Below, in pieces: positions 45,134-56,696 of a DNA stretch of 64,000 nucleotides. The stretch is from Actinostola sp. cb2023. Its lineage: Eukaryota; Cnidaria; Anthozoa; Actiniaria; Actinostolidae. Every line of letters begins with the position of its first letter. Positions within the stretch are counted from its first letter, which is position 1. The notes beneath the pieces are model-generated. The model did no database searches, was not told the origin of the DNA, and saw only the letters and a program-made list of their open reading frames with translations. Location: contig JAUJYZ010000806.1 in NCBI GenBank assembly GCA_033675265.1, positions 1-64,000 on the forward strand, given 5' to 3'. A program made the translations under genes and the position numbers.

Positions 45134-45660
45134 TCAAGGTAATTCATCTCTGTCACTTATAATCTCTGTTTCACAATCACTAGGCTCTTCATAAGGTTCC
45201 CACTGCTCTTCAAAATTCAAAAATATATCTTCTTCCTCCACTAATTGATTCCGTGGGTCTTTCAACTCCTCTCCTCCTGGCAGTGAAAGGTTCATATTAT
45301 CGTACAACACAGTTCCTAATTCTTCCGACTTTTCAAGGAATGACCTTATAACAGGATGAACCAAGCCTTCCACATGTGCTTCTCTAATGAAATGTCCCAC
45401 AATTGTTACAGTTATCAGATATCTCAGATCATGTATGTCAGCCTCTGGAGTTTCACTTGGTACAAATTCGATTAGAATAGCTTCAAAATGTTGCCTGCAG
45501 ATATGTCGCAAAACATAAAACCTCCATGTTCAAGACGAAACAAACTTGCAAAACACGTTGCCAGTGCAGTTGTCAGAATAAAATCATTGGATAGAAGCCA
45601 TGCCTTCAGCTTGTCTACTTTTCTTAAAAAAAGTAATGATGTTTGGGGTTGCTGGCTTCT
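45134..45660 (-). CDS. Unrecognised acidic protein frame (125 codons or more)
   Basis: A minus-strand frame, 45,511-45,134, encodes 'ICRQHFEAILIEFVPSETPE...' followed by a strongly acidic C-terminus ('VEEEDIFLNFEEQWEPYEEP'). Upstream to about 45,660 there is a second partial frame 'MSRKKPATPNIITFFKKS'. It could be the end of a mobile-element protein. No domain recognised. Confidence 0.35.
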
Positions 45661-45949
45661 TTCTGCTCATGGATACATCAATGGACTTAATTTCCAAAAT
45701 GGCCGCCGCTGTCGCCACTCAGAAAAGGCTGATCATCGTTCCCAGTGCCCCCAACTGATTTTTCGCAAACGATGAGGGGGTACTAGAAACCGAGGATGCG
45801 ATCAGTATCGTACGCTGAAATGATTGTATTTTTAAATCAATTAGTTATTTCATACTACTTAATAGCACATAGAACATGATCGGCTTCACAAAGGGGGGTG
45901 TTCCATGGAACCCATGGAACGACCCCTGGATCCACTACTGAAGCCCTCA

Positions 45950-46645
45950 GATCTGCAATGGATTCCTCTGTTGAGCATTTTGTCGATACATTGAAAGCTC
46001 GTCTTGATCATGTTTACGATCGTGTTTTTCTTGATGTTGACTTTGATTACTTAAAAGTAATCAACGTGTGTTGTGGCATTCGTCATGTTATGAAAGCTAC
46101 TCTAGCAAGCAAATTTTGCGTTATATAAATAATATCCCTTTTTCATCTGAAAATGAAAATGACGATGGTGATTCGTCTGGAAGTCACGTCGATTTATTTC
46201 AAACCCTATGGATTGGTTTACCTGTATTTTTTGCAAACGAAAAACCCACAAAAAGGTTAAACACATGATCAGCGTGACCACGTTGCCTGTCAAAGCATCA
46301 GGTCTGCTGCTGAAACCAAGGGGGATGAAGACATGCTTCACATTATGAGAAGATTTAGTTGCTGCTGAGGCAGTTTATCATAAGGCTTGTCATGCTTCGT
46401 ACGTCAGTAAGACACATCTAAAGTATCAGGCTCAAAAAGAAGACAGCATGCCTAAGAACGAGTATGAAGAGGCTTTTCATGAACTAGTAAACAGTGTAGA
46501 AAACAACATAATGTCTGGAAAGTCATATGATATGAACACCCTTTTGATTAAATACAAGTTTTTGTTGGAAAAGAATGGAGGACAGACAGAGAGCTACACG
46601 AGACAAAAACTGAAGTTGCTACTAACAGCGTACTTTAAGGTAACT
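45950..46645 (+). pseudogene. Fragment of an uncharacterised Cys/His protein family
   Basis: Frames in order: 'SVEHFVDTLKARLDHVYDRV' to about 46,120; a zinc-knuckle-like 'CIFCKRKTHKKVKHM' near 46,225; 'AAETKGDEDMLHIM' near 46,300; then 'DLVAAEAVYHKACHASYVSK' and 'YEEAFHELVNSVENNIMSGK', 'KYKFLLEKNGG', ending at a donor AAG|GTAACT near 46,640. At least two frame changes. The 'VAAEA.YHK.C' pattern belongs to a family I recall from invertebrate genomes, linked to mobile elements and of unknown function. Confidence 0.45.
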
Positions 46646-46690
46646 CAAAGTAGTTTTTGACTGACCACACTTCCACTTTTTATTCTGCAA

Positions 46691-47055
46691 ATGAGGGTTT
46701 ATCACATAGTTTCAAAACTCATAGGACAAAAAAATGATTATCATAGCTGGAAAGAGCTCGTTGAAATTAGTAAACATGTGAAGTTTGGGAAAGATCGCTC
46801 CACAAATTACGAAGATATGAATTTTCAAATATCGAAATTTTATATGAAAACCTATGGAAATTACGCTTGGAGGCAACTCTTGCCTCCAACAAAGGTTTTC
46901 ATACAAAATTTCGATTTTTGAAAATTCATATCTTCGTAATTTGTGGAGCGATCTTTTCCAAACTTCACATTTTTTACTAATTTCAACGAGCTCTTTCCAG
47001 CTATGATAATCATTTTTTGTCCTATGAGTTTTGAAATTATGTGATAAACCCTCAT
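46691..47055. mobile_element. 365-bp hairpin MITE
   Basis: ATGAGGGTTTATCACATA at 46,691 and its inverted complement ending at 47,055 start arms of about 170 bp. They are nearly identical and meet at TTGGAGGCAA-CTC-TTGCCTCCAA near 46,873. Mirrored reading frames confirm the inversion. It lies just after the exon end of the preceding gene fragment. Confidence 0.9.
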
Positions 47056-47339
47056 TGATAGACTTTATCCTAGAACGATCAAAACGACTTTTGCAGCAGT
47101 TATCGGGAAAAGATGGAAATTTAGAATTATGTCAATTTCAGCTTGATCAGGGTTTCCTTGGCAACGATAAACAAAGATCGTTGAAATCAGTTTTTCTAAA
47201 ATATCTCAAGATTTCGATGAGCTCTAGACTAGCGACTATAAACGTGATAAACTACATACTAAGGCGAAGTAGCTGAGACAGAATTCACAACTTTTGATCA
47301 CAGCGATTTTTAATTATTCAAAATCGCTCTGATCAAAAA

Positions 47340-47775
47340 GTTTGAGTTATGTGATCCGTTTGAGGAAGATAATTATCCCTTTTGTTGAGTTGTTGAGCTG
47401 CCTTTTTACTTTCTTTGACTGTTTTGAGGCGCTCAGTCAGATCATCTCCAAATAGCTTTGAGCCAACAGGTTCTTTGCTGCTGCAGATGGCTTTGTATTT
47501 GACATCCAAATCAGCCTTGAATAGATCACGACGACGCATATTAAGGTCATGATTGGCTGAAGGTATCAGCAAGATAGACCCCCTCGGGGGGTTGGCATGG
47601 GAGAGTTTTTCTCCACTGTCTCTCCTACCGTCCCTGTCAGATAGGCAAGTGGCATTAGTCCCTTAATCAGGGATTCCTGCATTTTCTGGATTCTGGCATC
47701 CATACTCCGAGTGGTTTTCTGGGCAATGTCCCATATTTCGGTGTTGACTTTCGTAACTCGTAGGAATAATGATAA
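47340..47775 (-). pseudogene. DIRS-type gag-like ORF fragment
   Basis: Minus-strand frames 'TKVNTEIWDIAQKTTRSMDA', 'KMQESLIKGLMPLAYL' and, after a frame change, 'ANHDLNMRRRDLFKADLDVK', 'SKLFGDDLTERLKTVKESKK'. The pattern 'N...RRR...L...Y..LC...P....LFGDDL' is familiar from the first ORF of tyrosine-recombinase (DIRS-like) elements in invertebrates. No recombinase or RT follows. Confidence 0.5.
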
Positions 47776-48070
47776 AGGGAAAAGTGATTGCATTCAACAA
47801 GGCCTGTGCATCATTTCTACTGGTGTGATTCCAGTTTCCATCTACACCTCTGTTCAAATAAATATCTTCCAGCGTAGAGTGAACTGGCCATAACAGTTCA
47901 ACAATTCTGTCCATACCATCAGTACGGGAGACCCATCTTGTCCGGCACACATTAAATAGAACACTATGGTTATTATGAGGCAGTAAGGTTTTCACCCTGT
48001 CAATTAAGTACTGTTGACTTTTGGGTGAATTGCTGAATAATTCTGAGTGCTTTTTCACAACATTCATCAT
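47776..48070 (-). pseudogene. ZMYM1/hAT-like transposase fragment
   Basis: Minus-strand 'KKHSELFSNSPKSQQYLIDR', 'LFNVCRTRWVSRTDGMDRIV', 'LEDIYLNRG...WN', 'AQALLNAITFPFIIIP'. This resembles the part before the hAT C-terminal region in ZMYM1-like/DUF4371 proteins ('FF..S.KRQ ... C.TRWVER'). It abuts the DIRS-type fragment near 47,770; both end abruptly. Confidence 0.55.
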
Positions 48071-48376
48071 ATTTCTTACGAGTTGTAATGAACAACGTGG
48101 TGTAATGTATTTTAAAGGGGACTTCGTGTCGAAGCTGTTTTGGTGTGCGAAGCTGTTTTGGTATTTTAAATCATTTAAAAATGATTGCCTGTGGTTTATA
48201 GAATGACGAGATTATAATGTTTTTTTTGTAATACGTTTCGTTTATTTGGTTGTATATAATTATTAACACAAACTTGACAAATTTTGAGTAGTTTTCGGAC
48301 ACTCATGGCCAGAAATCCCGGTCATCTTGAGCCCGCGATACGTCAGCGGTTTGCGCCATGAGATGAAAATCCAAAT

Positions 48377-49206
48377 ATGGCGTCTAGTTTACGTTCTCGC
48401 GATGAAGAAAAGGGGTTTTATCAGCAACTTAACAACATGTCTTCCGAGTTTATGTTCGAAGTAAAGCCAAAAACTACAAAGAAACTAAAAACGTACTCTC
48501 AAAAATTTATAGTCGAAAGGATAATTTCTAGAAAGGTGCAAAACAAGGTATGGTCTTCTGCTACACGTGTTTTCCCCTTGTAAACAAGTCACATATCGAA
48601 TAATCATTGTATTGGTTTGATAATACTCAGAACGTAGATACATACTTGATCAAGTGGCATAATTGGTCAGCTTAAGTTAATTAATTTCTTTATTTAAGCT
48701 TAAACATACTTGTTCTCAACGTTTGCCCCAAGAGTAGTAATTAGTTAAACTTACTAGCTGATAAACGTATAAGCTTATTTCATTTGCTTGTATAAATTGT
48801 ATGCATCGTATCATCGTAAGTTTGATCAAAAGCAATTCCCAGAAACAACAATCATGCAGCTATGATACACTCAATAACGCATTTATAAATTGTGAAATAC
48901 ATTTAAATGTATAAACTCCAAAATTATACTGTATAAATAAATAAATACATAAATAAATATAATTATCTTTTTCAGGAACTATGACAACCCATTAAAACCT
49001 AGTGAGGAAAGACTGCAAGAAGCTTGTAAACATTTTTACAGTGCTATACTAGGTGCTTTAAGAGGAGCAGCAATCTACCCTCTCAGCACAAAGGTCACCA
49101 TATTTACAACAAAGAAGACTTCAACCGACTTCCTCTACCACAACATTGGTGGTATTATCTCGACATACATGGCCTGGGGAAAGCTATTGATTTTCCAGTC
49201 AAGATA
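48377..49206 (+). pseudogene. Relic of a chromodomain-type gene like the one at 28.9 kb
   Basis: Exon 48,377-48,548: 'GFYQQLNNMSSEFMFEVKPK', then 'QKFIVERIISRKVQNK' ending at a GTATGG donor. An acceptor TTTTTCAG near 48,976 begins 'NYDNPLKPSEERLQEACKHF' and 'ILGALRGAA'. The first part matches in layout the start of the 28.9-kb protein (GFYEKLENV ... EYFVESLLAKRKREK), and the second resembles its post-chromodomain part (a proline-rich start, then LQ-A...L). The YLVKW...TWEP half of the domain is missing, so this is probably a broken or intron-containing paralogue. Confidence 0.4.
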
Positions 49207-49589
49207 AAACCAATTCTTTCCTGGACCCCATTCCATTCCATTCCATATCTAATGGTAATGCTGCAGTAGCAAGCCCAAGAGTTCCACTTGAAAGAATAAT
49301 TGTTATTCTTGTAAGGAGACCCTGCAATTTGCAATATTTGTTCTGAAACTGTACGTACAATTACATAGATACACTATTTAAAAATAGGTACCCTTAGGGG
49401 TACATGTGGCTACTACTACATGTATATATCTATTTGCACAAACGTATGGTTTCTTGGTCAATTATATGACAAGCACGTGCTCCCTGTAATATAAGGCCGG
49501 TTTTCAATTCCCCGAAGGGCTTCATTGATCCCGTAAACGGGCTGAGTTATCCCACAATGGGGCTCATTTTCCTCAAAAGAGGCTCAGTT

Positions 49590-50657
49590 AATTATCCTCC
49601 GAAGAATTGTCTTAATTTGATTTTCCAGTTGATGATATTCCGATCTTTGAGTTCGAGCTAAAATTTTAGAAAATCGTATTGCAAATTTACGAACCTCATA
49701 TTTAATAAGTTCCCATCTTAGCTGAGCGTTTGTTATATCTTGCTCGTCTAATGATTTTACCGTTTTAAGTTCTTGTTTTAATTCTGTGACAAAAGATTCA
49801 TTTTCGAGTAAGGAATTGTTTAATTTCCAAAATGATCTTTATTGAATGATCGCAGTTTTAGTGTGATAGAAGAATGGTCTGTAGATGGGGGTGGAATAAT
49901 GTCACAATGTTCGATATAAGGCTGTAGTTCATCAGACACGAGGAAGAAATCTAACCTGCGAAGGATGAAAAGATTTGACTGACTTTTCCTGCCTTGACCG
50001 GCCCCCTTCCAGGTATACCGCTTTGTGTTTGAGTTTCGTATTCTCCAGATATCACTCAGATCATATTGTGACATAATAGTTTTTATCGTTTCGATAGAAT
50101 CCATTTTAAGTGTTGGGTTACCTCTCGATGCCTCAAGTTCTGTATCAAATATAAAATTAAAATCACCTCCCCAGATCGTCTGTGTTTCGACTGGATAATC
50201 TATCTCATCAACTGTTTCACTTGTACAACTGTACTTGTTGTTTTTCATAATTCGGAAAGTATGTGTTAATTAGTAAAAAACTATTTCCCTGTATTTCGGT
50301 TAATATTATGACGTATCTTCCGTTGTCATCTACTCTTTGGTCTTTAATTATATAGTTTAGTTTACTTCCAAACAAGATAGCCGTACCTTTACTTTTTGAT
50401 GTCCCGTGAGACATAACTAATTTTCCTCTTGTCCTCTGAGACCACTCGTTTTCATTGTCTAAAGTACTGTGTGTTTCTTGTATAAAAGTAATCCCATTTT
50501 CTCCTTTGTGTTTAACGAACCAATTGAACATTTTTCTATTCTTCTTATAGTCTCTTACATTAAGTGACAATAAATTAAAATTGAAGTTACTCATTAGGCA
50601 TTCTAACGTTTTGTTTCCTGTGAAGACTACTACTGACAAGGGCACAAAAGACAACAA
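49590..50657 (-). pseudogene. LINE ORF2 endonuclease domain (APE type)
   Basis: Frames 50,657-50,217 and 50,248-49,820 contain APE endonuclease motifs: 'LNVRDYKKNRK', 'ITFIQETHS' (catalytic Glu), 'GGDFNFIFDTELEASRG', 'RYTWKGAGQ', 'RRLDFFLVS' and 'PSTDHSSITLKL' (terminal His). A frame change separates the two parts and another follows the domain. The linker 'ENESFVTELKQELKTVKSLD' reaches about 49,590, then a stop; no RT follows. Confidence 0.8.
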
Positions 50658-50878
50658 AAATAAATTTTAATAGAAAAATCTGCATAGGATAATTAAATGT
50701 TCAGGACTATCTGGTAATACCGAATTAATTATAGAGATATAAATGATTCTCCTATTGATTATATATCAGTAGATCTATAAAGTCTCTCTTCTGGAGTTTC
50801 CATATCGAACCTGTAATCTCAGTATTACTGTGGTAACCCTCCTGCTGAATATAGCTTACATTTATTTATACTTTCATT

Positions 50879-51675
50879 CTAAAGCTCTTTCAAATCGTCA
50901 AGATTACGAATCAATACTGGTGTAGAATCCTTAGTTGTTTTAAGGTATATCTTTCCATCTAATGTCCAAGTTCCGTGGTATCTTTGTGCCTTTGTAGATG
51001 ATCTTACCTCTTTGTAAAGTTTCCTTCTCCTTGCTGTCAGGTTTTCATTAATATATACTGAGAGCGGTTCGCCGAATACTGCCGACCAGTCAACACCTTT
51101 AAGGCTTTTCCTTGCTTTATACAACTTCTGTTTCGCTTTGTACGAGCCAAAGCGTACAATTATTGGCTTTACTTCCAAATTCTTGATATTTATTCTGTGA
51201 ACAATATCAATGTCTTTGCTCTCGAGCTCTATATCGAGTGTTTCTGTGATTAGTAGAACAATCTTCTCATCCGTTAAATGCTGATATTTAGGAAGGCCTG
51301 CAAACTCCAGATTGTACTTCCTAGTATACTGTTGAAGATCGTCCAGGTCCTTTTCAATCTGTAATCTCGCTGTCTCATTTTTGGAAACATCATGTGCTTC
51401 CTCTCGAGCTCCGCCATCTTGTCCTTCAGACTCTTCTTTTGCTTTTCTAGTTCGTCAAATCTTCCAGATGTAAAATTCAGGGCGTCTTTTAAGTCAGAGC
51501 ACATTTTACGCTGTTCTTCATTGTCCTTTAGTATTTTGGTGGTATTTCTCTGTATGTCAATGAGCACTTTCCACATTTCACTGTTCGATGGTATTGCTTC
51601 ATCTTCTGTATCTTCGTGCTCGGCCGTTCTACTTTCTTTACTATTTTCCTGACGTTTTCTTCTTGACATAATCAA
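50879..51675 (-). pseudogene. LINE ORF1 (coiled coil plus L1-ORF1-like C-terminal domain)
   Basis: The first part has an RKR-rich start and a long coiled coil ('RFDELEKQKKSLKDKMAELE'). A later frame has 'KPIIVRFGSYKAKQKLYKAR' and 'INENLTARRRKLY...TWTLDGKIYLKT', typical of L1-type ORF1 RNA-binding regions. A frame break near 51,200-51,330 separates them. Confidence 0.7.
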
Positions 51676-51758
51676 AGGTTCGTCTCTATTCAGCTTCTTA
51701 TTTACTTAAATAGCGACTTTACCTCAATACAACATTAAACTCCGAGAAGGACAACACT

Positions 51759-52027
51759 TTATAGAGACAAGCTCTCGTACGCGTGGCTGTCCTTCATGAG
51801 CTCCTTCCCAGTCCTCTCAGTAACAACACTTATTAAATAACGGATCATCAAGGTTTTCATGTTTATTGACAATGTGGCTAAGAAATGATTTGAACTTTGC
51901 CCAAATAACCTTGCTATTGCCACTATGAGTAGAGCACACACTCCAATATAGGTGATTCTCGCAAGGTCTAATCCATCTCCAATAGCTCTGACCTCTGACC
52001 CTTTTTCTCTGTGGGCTTTGTGAATCT
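51759..52027 (-). pseudogene. Distal exon of the RAG1-N-like transposase gene
   Basis: After an acceptor TATTAG at 52,028, the minus strand encodes 'IRPCENHLYWSVCSTHSGN', 'IWAKFKSFLSHIVNKHENLD', 'DPLFNKC' and, after a frame change, 'ERTGKELMKDSHAYESLS'. These are the 'NHLYW..ST', 'KW.S..NH..N.H' and 'LF.KC' motifs of the same family as 3.1-5.0 kb. The exon is cut by the LINE near 51,750. Confidence 0.6.
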
Positions 52028-52400
52028 CTAATAGAAAATATCAAAAACATAATAATTTTAGATTTTAACAACTACATGAAATTATGCTTGATACTGTATG
52101 TATATATTTACTATTGTGTAGATTCATCTATACCGGTGAATTATGAAATAAATTGTTTGAACTTTAGATACTCGGTATACAGTAATTAAAGGTTTTGAAC
52201 TTTCGGCTCAGAGCCTTGATCACAACTGGAACACGCTATGCTACGTTTTAAGTGTTGTTATTGGAGGCACGTGACTTGAGGAGGTATACATTTACTGTTG
52301 ACTACAACATATATAATATTGTACATGAAACCAACAGTGCCAGGTTATAATCTAAGAACATTTATATTATGAAAATTGCAGTGTTGATACATGTAACAAT

Positions 52401-52405
52401 GTATG
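52401..52405 (+). other. Left target-site duplication of the BEL/Pao element
   Basis: GTATG immediately before the 5' LTR, identical to 59,491-59,495 after the 3' LTR. Confidence 0.85.
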
Positions 52406-52815
52406 TGTAACAGAGCCACATCGTTTAGGTATTGTTAGTTTGTTCTTTGTTGTTTTAGTGTATTTAGTCAAAGAGTTCCCTCGGGACATACCTATGTAAA
52501 TTTAGCTTCAGTTAGTTTTTCAGTTGGTTTTGCACGCCTTCTTGTCTTCACTGACCTTCGTCTAGCGTCAAAGGAAATATGCGAATTGCGAACCGTATGC
52601 GAAAGTTGCGATCTGTTTGATTCTAGGGGTTGTTTTGGGGACAGTTGGTAAGTTAAGTTCTTCTTTATTTCATTTGTACTTTCGATAATTGACTTAGTTA
52701 TAATTGTATTTTGTCCGTGTAATTCTAGCTTTACGTCGAAATCAATAAACATGCGATCTACAAACCTGCGATGGTTTCGTCAGTCTAAAACTCTGTCCCT
52801 AGCAGAGCCGTTATA
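52406..52815 (+). repeat. 5' LTR of BEL/Pao element
   Basis: Starts TGTAACAGAGCCACATCG and ends CAGAGCCGTTATA, 410 bp. It differs from the 3' LTR (59,079-59,490) only at one C/T position near 52,580 and by a 2-base length change near 52,767. Confidence 0.9.
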
Positions 52816-52845
52816 GTAAAGCAACTCCAATCAGGATTAATTGCG

Positions 52846-54685
52846 ATGGATAATGATCAAGCGACATCATCAGTCGACGAAGCCGCTGAAGTACCGCCTA
52901 GAAGATCTAGAGTGCAAAGGGAGAAAGGACAAGAGTACCAGCTAGTTCTACTTAAATCGAATCATCGGTCAGCTCAAAGATCGTGGCGATCACAGATGAA
53001 TATCGTACAGTCTTCTCTGATATCAGAATCCAATTAAAGTGTACCATCCTTGAAAAACGTATGAACGATCTTACTGTAGCAGAAGAACGCCTCGAAGATG
53101 CTCTATGTTCCGAAGAAGAAAGGATCGCCCTATTCGAGAATCATGAAGCCTTGGCCCGGGAAAATATGGACCTCTTGAAGCACGTTGCAGAAGGAATAAG
53201 GAATATAGAAGAAGTCGAATCTCTGGCCGAGAGATCCACCTCCCAAAGAAGTCGAAGTAGTAGATCTTCTAGTCATCGATCGTCTTCCACTAAGAGGTCA
53301 AACTCAAGCTCTCATTACCAACAAGTTATTGAAGATCTAAAAAGTCAATTGGACCATGATAGAAAGTCCCATCAACGTTTAGAAGAAATACAAAGACAGA
53401 AATTAGAGCTCCTGCAAGAAGAAAACAAAGTAAAAGAGGAAATGCAGACATATAAGAAAGAGCACAAGTTTCAAGTTGAGCCTGAACTCGAAGACGATGA
53501 GAATTTATATGATAAAATCAGAAGTTTAAGTCTAAGTTTACCTCCAGATGGCAAAAAAAGAACACATGGAAAATTTCCTGAAACAAATTCCAGCCGAGTA
53601 CTCAGCTTCTGCGAGTGATAACTCATCTGTTCCTCTTACCAATGACTCTCTCATTGTCAACGTGTCGTCGAACACCGAACCTGATAAAGTATCAACTGCC
53701 ACTCCATCAAGTACTTCTGAAAGTAACAGAGTAGTCGAAGGTCAACTCATAGAAATTGTGAAGCTCCTTGCAGAAAATCAAAGCTATAACAGGTTACCAC
53801 TTCCCGAACCAGGAATATTCAGTGGTGATTTGCTGCAATACCCCACTTGGATTCAAGCCTTCGAGACGCTAATAGAAAAACAAGACCATCAGACCTAACG
53901 AAAAGATCCACTTCTTGAGGAAGTATGTTGCTGGCGAGCAAGCAAAAGAAACTATAGATGGACTGATGCTGCTGGATGCAGAAGATGCCTACGTGAAGGC
54001 TAAAGAGATGTTGTCAAAACGGTTTGGTGACTCATTTGTCATAGCGTCCGCCTATAGAAAGAAACTTCAGAGTTGGCCAAAGATAACATCTGGTGATGCC
54101 AAAGGTTTGAGAAAATATGCAGATTTTCTAGTCCACTGTGAGAAAGCCATGGAAAAGATCAGCAGCTTACATGTGCTTAATGACGATCAAGAAAACCAGA
54201 AAATGGTGACTAAAATTCCTAAATGGCTGATTAATCGTTGGAGCAGAGAAGTTTATCACTACAAGCAAGACCACAAATTAAATCCTCCATTTTCAGTATT
54301 TGTTCAGTTTCTAGTTAAGGAATCGGACATTGCATGTGATCCAGTGGTTCAAATGTCTGTGAACGACCCTGACAAGAAACTACCTATGCCGCAAAGACTG
54401 TCAAGTTTCGCTACATCATCAGAAGATATTACTAGCCAGAACGAACTACCTTCCAAGCCATGTCTGGTATGCCGAACTCTTCACGACATAGACACCTGTT
54501 CAGAATTTCTAAAGAAATCAGTGCAAGAAAGAAAGAAGTTTGCAATGTCATATGGACTTTGTTTCGGTTGTCTTAAACAAGGACACAGATCCAAGGACTG
54601 TAAGGAAAAGAAAACCTGTCAAACCTGCAACAGAACCCATCCAACGTCACTTCATGGCGATCTAAAGAAGAGAAACAAGAAGTAG
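52846..54685 (+). pseudogene. BEL/Pao gag region
   Basis: Frames 52,846-53,037, 52,983-53,618, 53,548-53,898 and 53,915-54,685 follow one another with shifts and one TAA at 53,896. Content: an acidic start, a coiled-coil part with a Ser/Arg-rich block near 53,230-53,310, the DUF1759 core ('FSGDLLQYPTWIQAF', 'AKEMLSKRFGD'), and Cys/His zinc-binding motifs near 54,465-54,650 ('CLVCRTLHDIDTC', 'CFGCLKQGHRSKDC', 'CQTCNRTHPT'). Gag would form the particle that packages the RNA. Broken as it stands. Confidence 0.8.
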
Positions 54686-55467
54686 TGGATCAAGAGACTA
54701 AAATCACAGGCGCAACTTCTTGTTGTACGAAGTCAAGGTATCGTCAAAGTAGTGTGACTTATTCAATGATTGTTCCTGTTTGGCTGTATCATAGTGATAA
54801 TCCACAGAATGAAATGCTAGTCTACGCCTTACTGGATGATCAGTCAGACACAACGTTCATCAAGGAAAAGACACTTGAAGATCTCAACGTAAAAGGTCAG
54901 AAGACTTTGTTAATGTTAACAACCTTACAAGCTGAACGTAAATTGGTTGATAGTCACGTGGTCAAGGGACTGGTCGTAAGAGACTTCAAACGTGAAGTTA
55001 CTATTCATCTTCCCAAGACGTTCTCTCGTAATATTATTCCAGCCAACAGAGACCAAATTCCAAGACCAGAATCTGCTCGGCAGTGGCCTCATACCGAACG
55101 TATAGCTGATCAATTTATGCCCTATAGAGCTAATGTAGATGTTGGAATTCTGATTGGATTGGATTGTACTCGTGCCCTCATACCTCGTCCAGTTATTTCT
55201 GGTGGTAATGACAAACCCTATGCTCTCAAGACAGATCTCGGATGGGGGATAGTGGGCAAGTCTGTAGAAAGTAGAGATTGCAACACCGACGACGTCGAGG
55301 AAGATTGTATTGGTGTCTCTCATAAAGTCATAGTCTATGAAGAACAAAGTACAGATAGCCTATTGGTAAAGAACACTTGTCATTTTTCTTTTAAGACCAA
55401 AGTAGCAGAAGTCATCGACCCAGCCTTTCAAGTAAAAGAAGGGAAGTTATCAACCCTCTTCTTGTAA
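54685..55467 (+). pseudogene. BEL/Pao aspartic protease region
   Basis: 'YALLDDQSDTTFI' near 54,822-54,860 is the DUF1758-type retropepsin site; downstream 'VDVGILIGLDCTRAL' and 'TDLGWGIVGK' are typical of the segment between protease and RT. The frame ends at a stop at 55,467, just before the RT frame starts. Confidence 0.75.
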
Positions 55468-55472
55468 AGAAA

Positions 55473-56696
55473 ATGTTTGAATTGGACTTTTCAGAAGTAA
55501 GTACAGATGAAGAGGTATTGTCTCAAGAGGAAAGAAAATTTCTAAAGATAATGGAAAGTGGAATCAAACAAAGACCTGACGGTCATTATGAGATGCCTCT
55601 GCCTTTCCGTGAGGAAGTTCCCTATTTACCAAACAACAAAGCGTTGGCTCGTTATCGCTTAAAGAAGTTACAAATACGGATGAACAATGATGAATTATAT
55701 CGAAAGAAGTACACCACAGCCATGAATGACGTCATGCAGAGAGGTTACGCTGAGAAAGTACAACAGTCCGAAATTGCTGGAGATAATGGAAGAACTTGGT
55801 ACATACCACATCATGGCGTGTTCCACCCAAAGAAACCTGACAAGCTTAGAATTGTGTATGATTGTAGTGCCAAGTACAAGGGAGAATCCTTGAACGAACA
55901 TCTGCTCTCTGGTCCTGACCTTACCAATTCGATTGTGGGTGTCCTTCTTCGCTTCAGACAAGAATCGTTTGCTTTCATGTGTGATATAGAAGGAATGTTT
56001 CACCAGTTCAAAGTTCACGAAGAATATCGAGATTTTCTGAGATTCCTGTGGTGGGAAAACGGCGACACAAGTAGAGATCCTGAAGACTACCGAATGACTG
56101 TCCACCTTTTTGGTGCCACTTCATCTCCAGGTTGTTCTAACTATGGACTTAAGAAGACTGCAAATGATTGCGAAGAAGAATTTGGCACTAAAGTGGCAGA
56201 GTTCATACGAAATGACTTCTATGTAGATGATGGGCTCAAGTCCCTACCAACAGAAGAAGACGTTATTACAATGGTTCAACAAAGTCAACTCGTGTATGCA
56301 CGTGGTGGAATGAGACTCCACAAGTTTATCTCAAACTCGAAGAAAGTCATAGAGTCGATTCCTATAGAAGATCGAGCGAAGGGACTTAAAGATATCGATT
56401 TACAGTACAGTACCCTACCATTAGAAAGAGCCCTTGGTGTGCAATGGTGCGTGGAAAATGACGTTTTCCAGTTTAAGATAACCATCGAAGACAAACCACT
56501 GACAAGACGGCGTGGTGTGCTATCTACGGTTAGCTCAGTCTATGATCCTTTAGGCTTTATTGCTCCTGTGATCTTGAAAGGCAAACAGATTCTTCAAGTC
56601 AAGAACTTACTCGAGACAAGGTTGAATGGGATGAGCCAGTGTCTGAAGAAATTCAAGCTCAATGGGAAAAGTGGAGAAGCAGTTTACCATCCTTAA
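55473..56696 (+). pseudogene. BEL/Pao reverse transcriptase
   Basis: One long frame of 407 codons. RT motifs: 'YIPHHGVFHPKKPDKLRIVY', 'CDIEGMFHQFKV' (motif A Asp), 'FGATSSPGCSNY', 'FYVDDGLKS' (motif C YVDD), and 'RGVLSTVSSVYDPLGFIAPV' at the end. It runs out of frame near 56,620, where the RNase H part continues in another frame. Individually the RT core looks intact. Confidence 0.85.

Larger units (their letters stand above)
49580..51730 (-). mobile_element. L1-like LINE, 5' part only
   Basis: Minus strand. ORF1 pieces (51,675-51,274 and 51,178-50,879) are followed by the ORF2 endonuclease (50,657-49,820) and a short linker to about 49,590. Reverse transcriptase and 3' end are missing. The 5' end lies near 51,730-51,750, directly against a truncated exon of the RAG1-N-like gene. 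Confidence 0.75.

Noticed and set aside
45488..45775. 95-codon plus-strand frame
   Set aside because: Antisense to a better minus-strand frame at 45,134-45,660; no motif.
52492..52752. 86-codon minus-strand frame present twice (also 59,165-59,425)
   Set aside because: It lies in the LTRs and is identical because the LTRs are; antisense to the element, no known protein.
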